The notes under the pieces: model-generated
The model's database searches: none
What the model saw: the letters and a program-made list of their open reading frames with translations, nothing else
What the model was told of the DNA's origin: nothing
Source of the DNA: Clostridia bacterium
GTDB lineage: Bacteria > Bacillota > Clostridia > RGIG6154
NCBI GenBank assembly: GCA_017409875.1
Contig: JAFQRW010000011.1
Coordinates: forward strand, 226,634 to 290,633
Length of the DNA stretch: 64,000 nucleotides
Direction of reading: 5' to 3'
Shown here: one piece after another, positions 63,901 through 64,000 of the stretch
Numbering within the stretch: the stretch's first letter is position 1
How the letters are laid out: each line of letters opens with the position of its first letter
Made by a program: the position numbers and the translations under genes

Positions 63901-64000
63901 GGGCATAGCCCTACCCACTACTGGCTGCGCACAAGTGCGCTTTTTTATTGGCCTGCCAGCCATGCAACTTTTACTTACTACCCATAAATGGGTCCCGTGG
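63901..64000. repeat. Palindrome-rich tail of the window
   Basis: Successive short perfect palindromes: GGGC-ATA-GCCC (63901-63911), GCGCAC-AA-GTGCGC (63927-63940, followed by six Ts) and ACCCAT-AA-ATGGGT (63980-63993). CTGGC (63921-63925) can pair with GCCAG (63955-63959) around the second hairpin. No coding frame is evident. It could be the edge of a repeat or an IS200/IS605-type end; the window stops inside it. Confidence 0.45.

Noticed and set aside
1..64000. CRISPR array, prophage or transposase gene
   Set aside because: No regularly spaced direct repeats, integrase, transposase or phage structural gene was found; nearly all genes are core chromosomal functions.

Overview
The window is a 64-kb piece of an AT-rich chromosome from a low-GC Gram-positive anaerobe of the class Clostridia. 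The evidence is the Firmicutes-type gene order (yicC-remA-gmk-rpoZ-coaBC-priA-def-fmt-rsmB-rlmN-prpC-prkC-rsgA-rpe-thiN), HrcA/CIRCE heat-shock control, HPr kinase, a lysine riboswitch, a Firmicutes-type 6S RNA, SLH and dockerin surface modules, and a spoVM-like micro-gene that points to endospore formation. A choloylglycine (bile salt) hydrolase at the right end and a nagA amino-sugar gene suggest a gut habitat. No phage, insertion-sequence gene or CRISPR array is visible; this is almost entirely core chromosome.

Layout. 1-3.3 kb: 5' part of mutS2, a TIM-barrel isomerase, a TRIC-like channel and a secreted dockerin protein (all minus). 3.4-4.6 kb: tmcAL (plus). 4.6-10.2 kb: heat-shock operon hrcA-grpE-dnaK-dnaJ-prmA with a perfect CIRCE. 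10.4-11.7 kb: SLH-anchored M15 peptidase (plus). 11.8-13.7 kb: NhaC-type transporter behind a lysine riboswitch. 13.7-22.7 kb: trmB, typA, trmFO, topA, dprA, an rRNA methyltransferase, a degenerate exonuclease and nth. 22.8-24.1 kb: rarA (plus). 24.1-24.9 kb: a repeat-bearing intergenic region, then RNase P RNA. 24.9-34.8 kb: nif3, trmK, a coiled-coil protein, coaD, rsmD, recG, fakA-like, Asp23, murB, a ROK kinase and hprK. 35-36.2 kb: PsiE-like protein, a palindromic cloverleaf element, 6S RNA and a DUF1292 protein. 36.3-39.9 kb: a membrane protein, glyS and a DUF1846 protein. 40-55.6 kb: one long minus-strand housekeeping block from yicC to yigZ, with two micro-genes (a 48-residue two-helix protein and a spoVM candidate) near its end. 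55.7-57.2 kb: rlmD and tRNA-Leu(CAG) (plus). 57.2-62.2 kb: thioesterase, mntP, GNAT, two small unknowns, an unusual ROK-like protein and nagA (minus). 62.4-64 kb: LMW protein tyrosine phosphatase, bile salt hydrolase and a palindrome-rich tail (plus).

The genes serve translation and RNA maturation (fmt, def, rsmB, rlmN, rsgA, trmB, trmFO, trmK, tmcAL, rsmD, rlmD, prmA, rnpB, glyS, tRNA-Leu), DNA maintenance (mutS2, topA, dprA, nth, rarA, recG, priA), protein folding, and envelope and growth-state signalling (prkC/prpC, hprK, murB). Many neighbours overlap or sit within a few bases of each other, so translational coupling is likely. The observations most worth a second look are the spoVM micro-ORF, the cloverleaf element with mutually exclusive hairpins upstream of the PsiE-like gene, an apparent AUA start codon for murB, the lysine-riboswitch-controlled NhaC transporter, and the repeat cluster beside rnpB.
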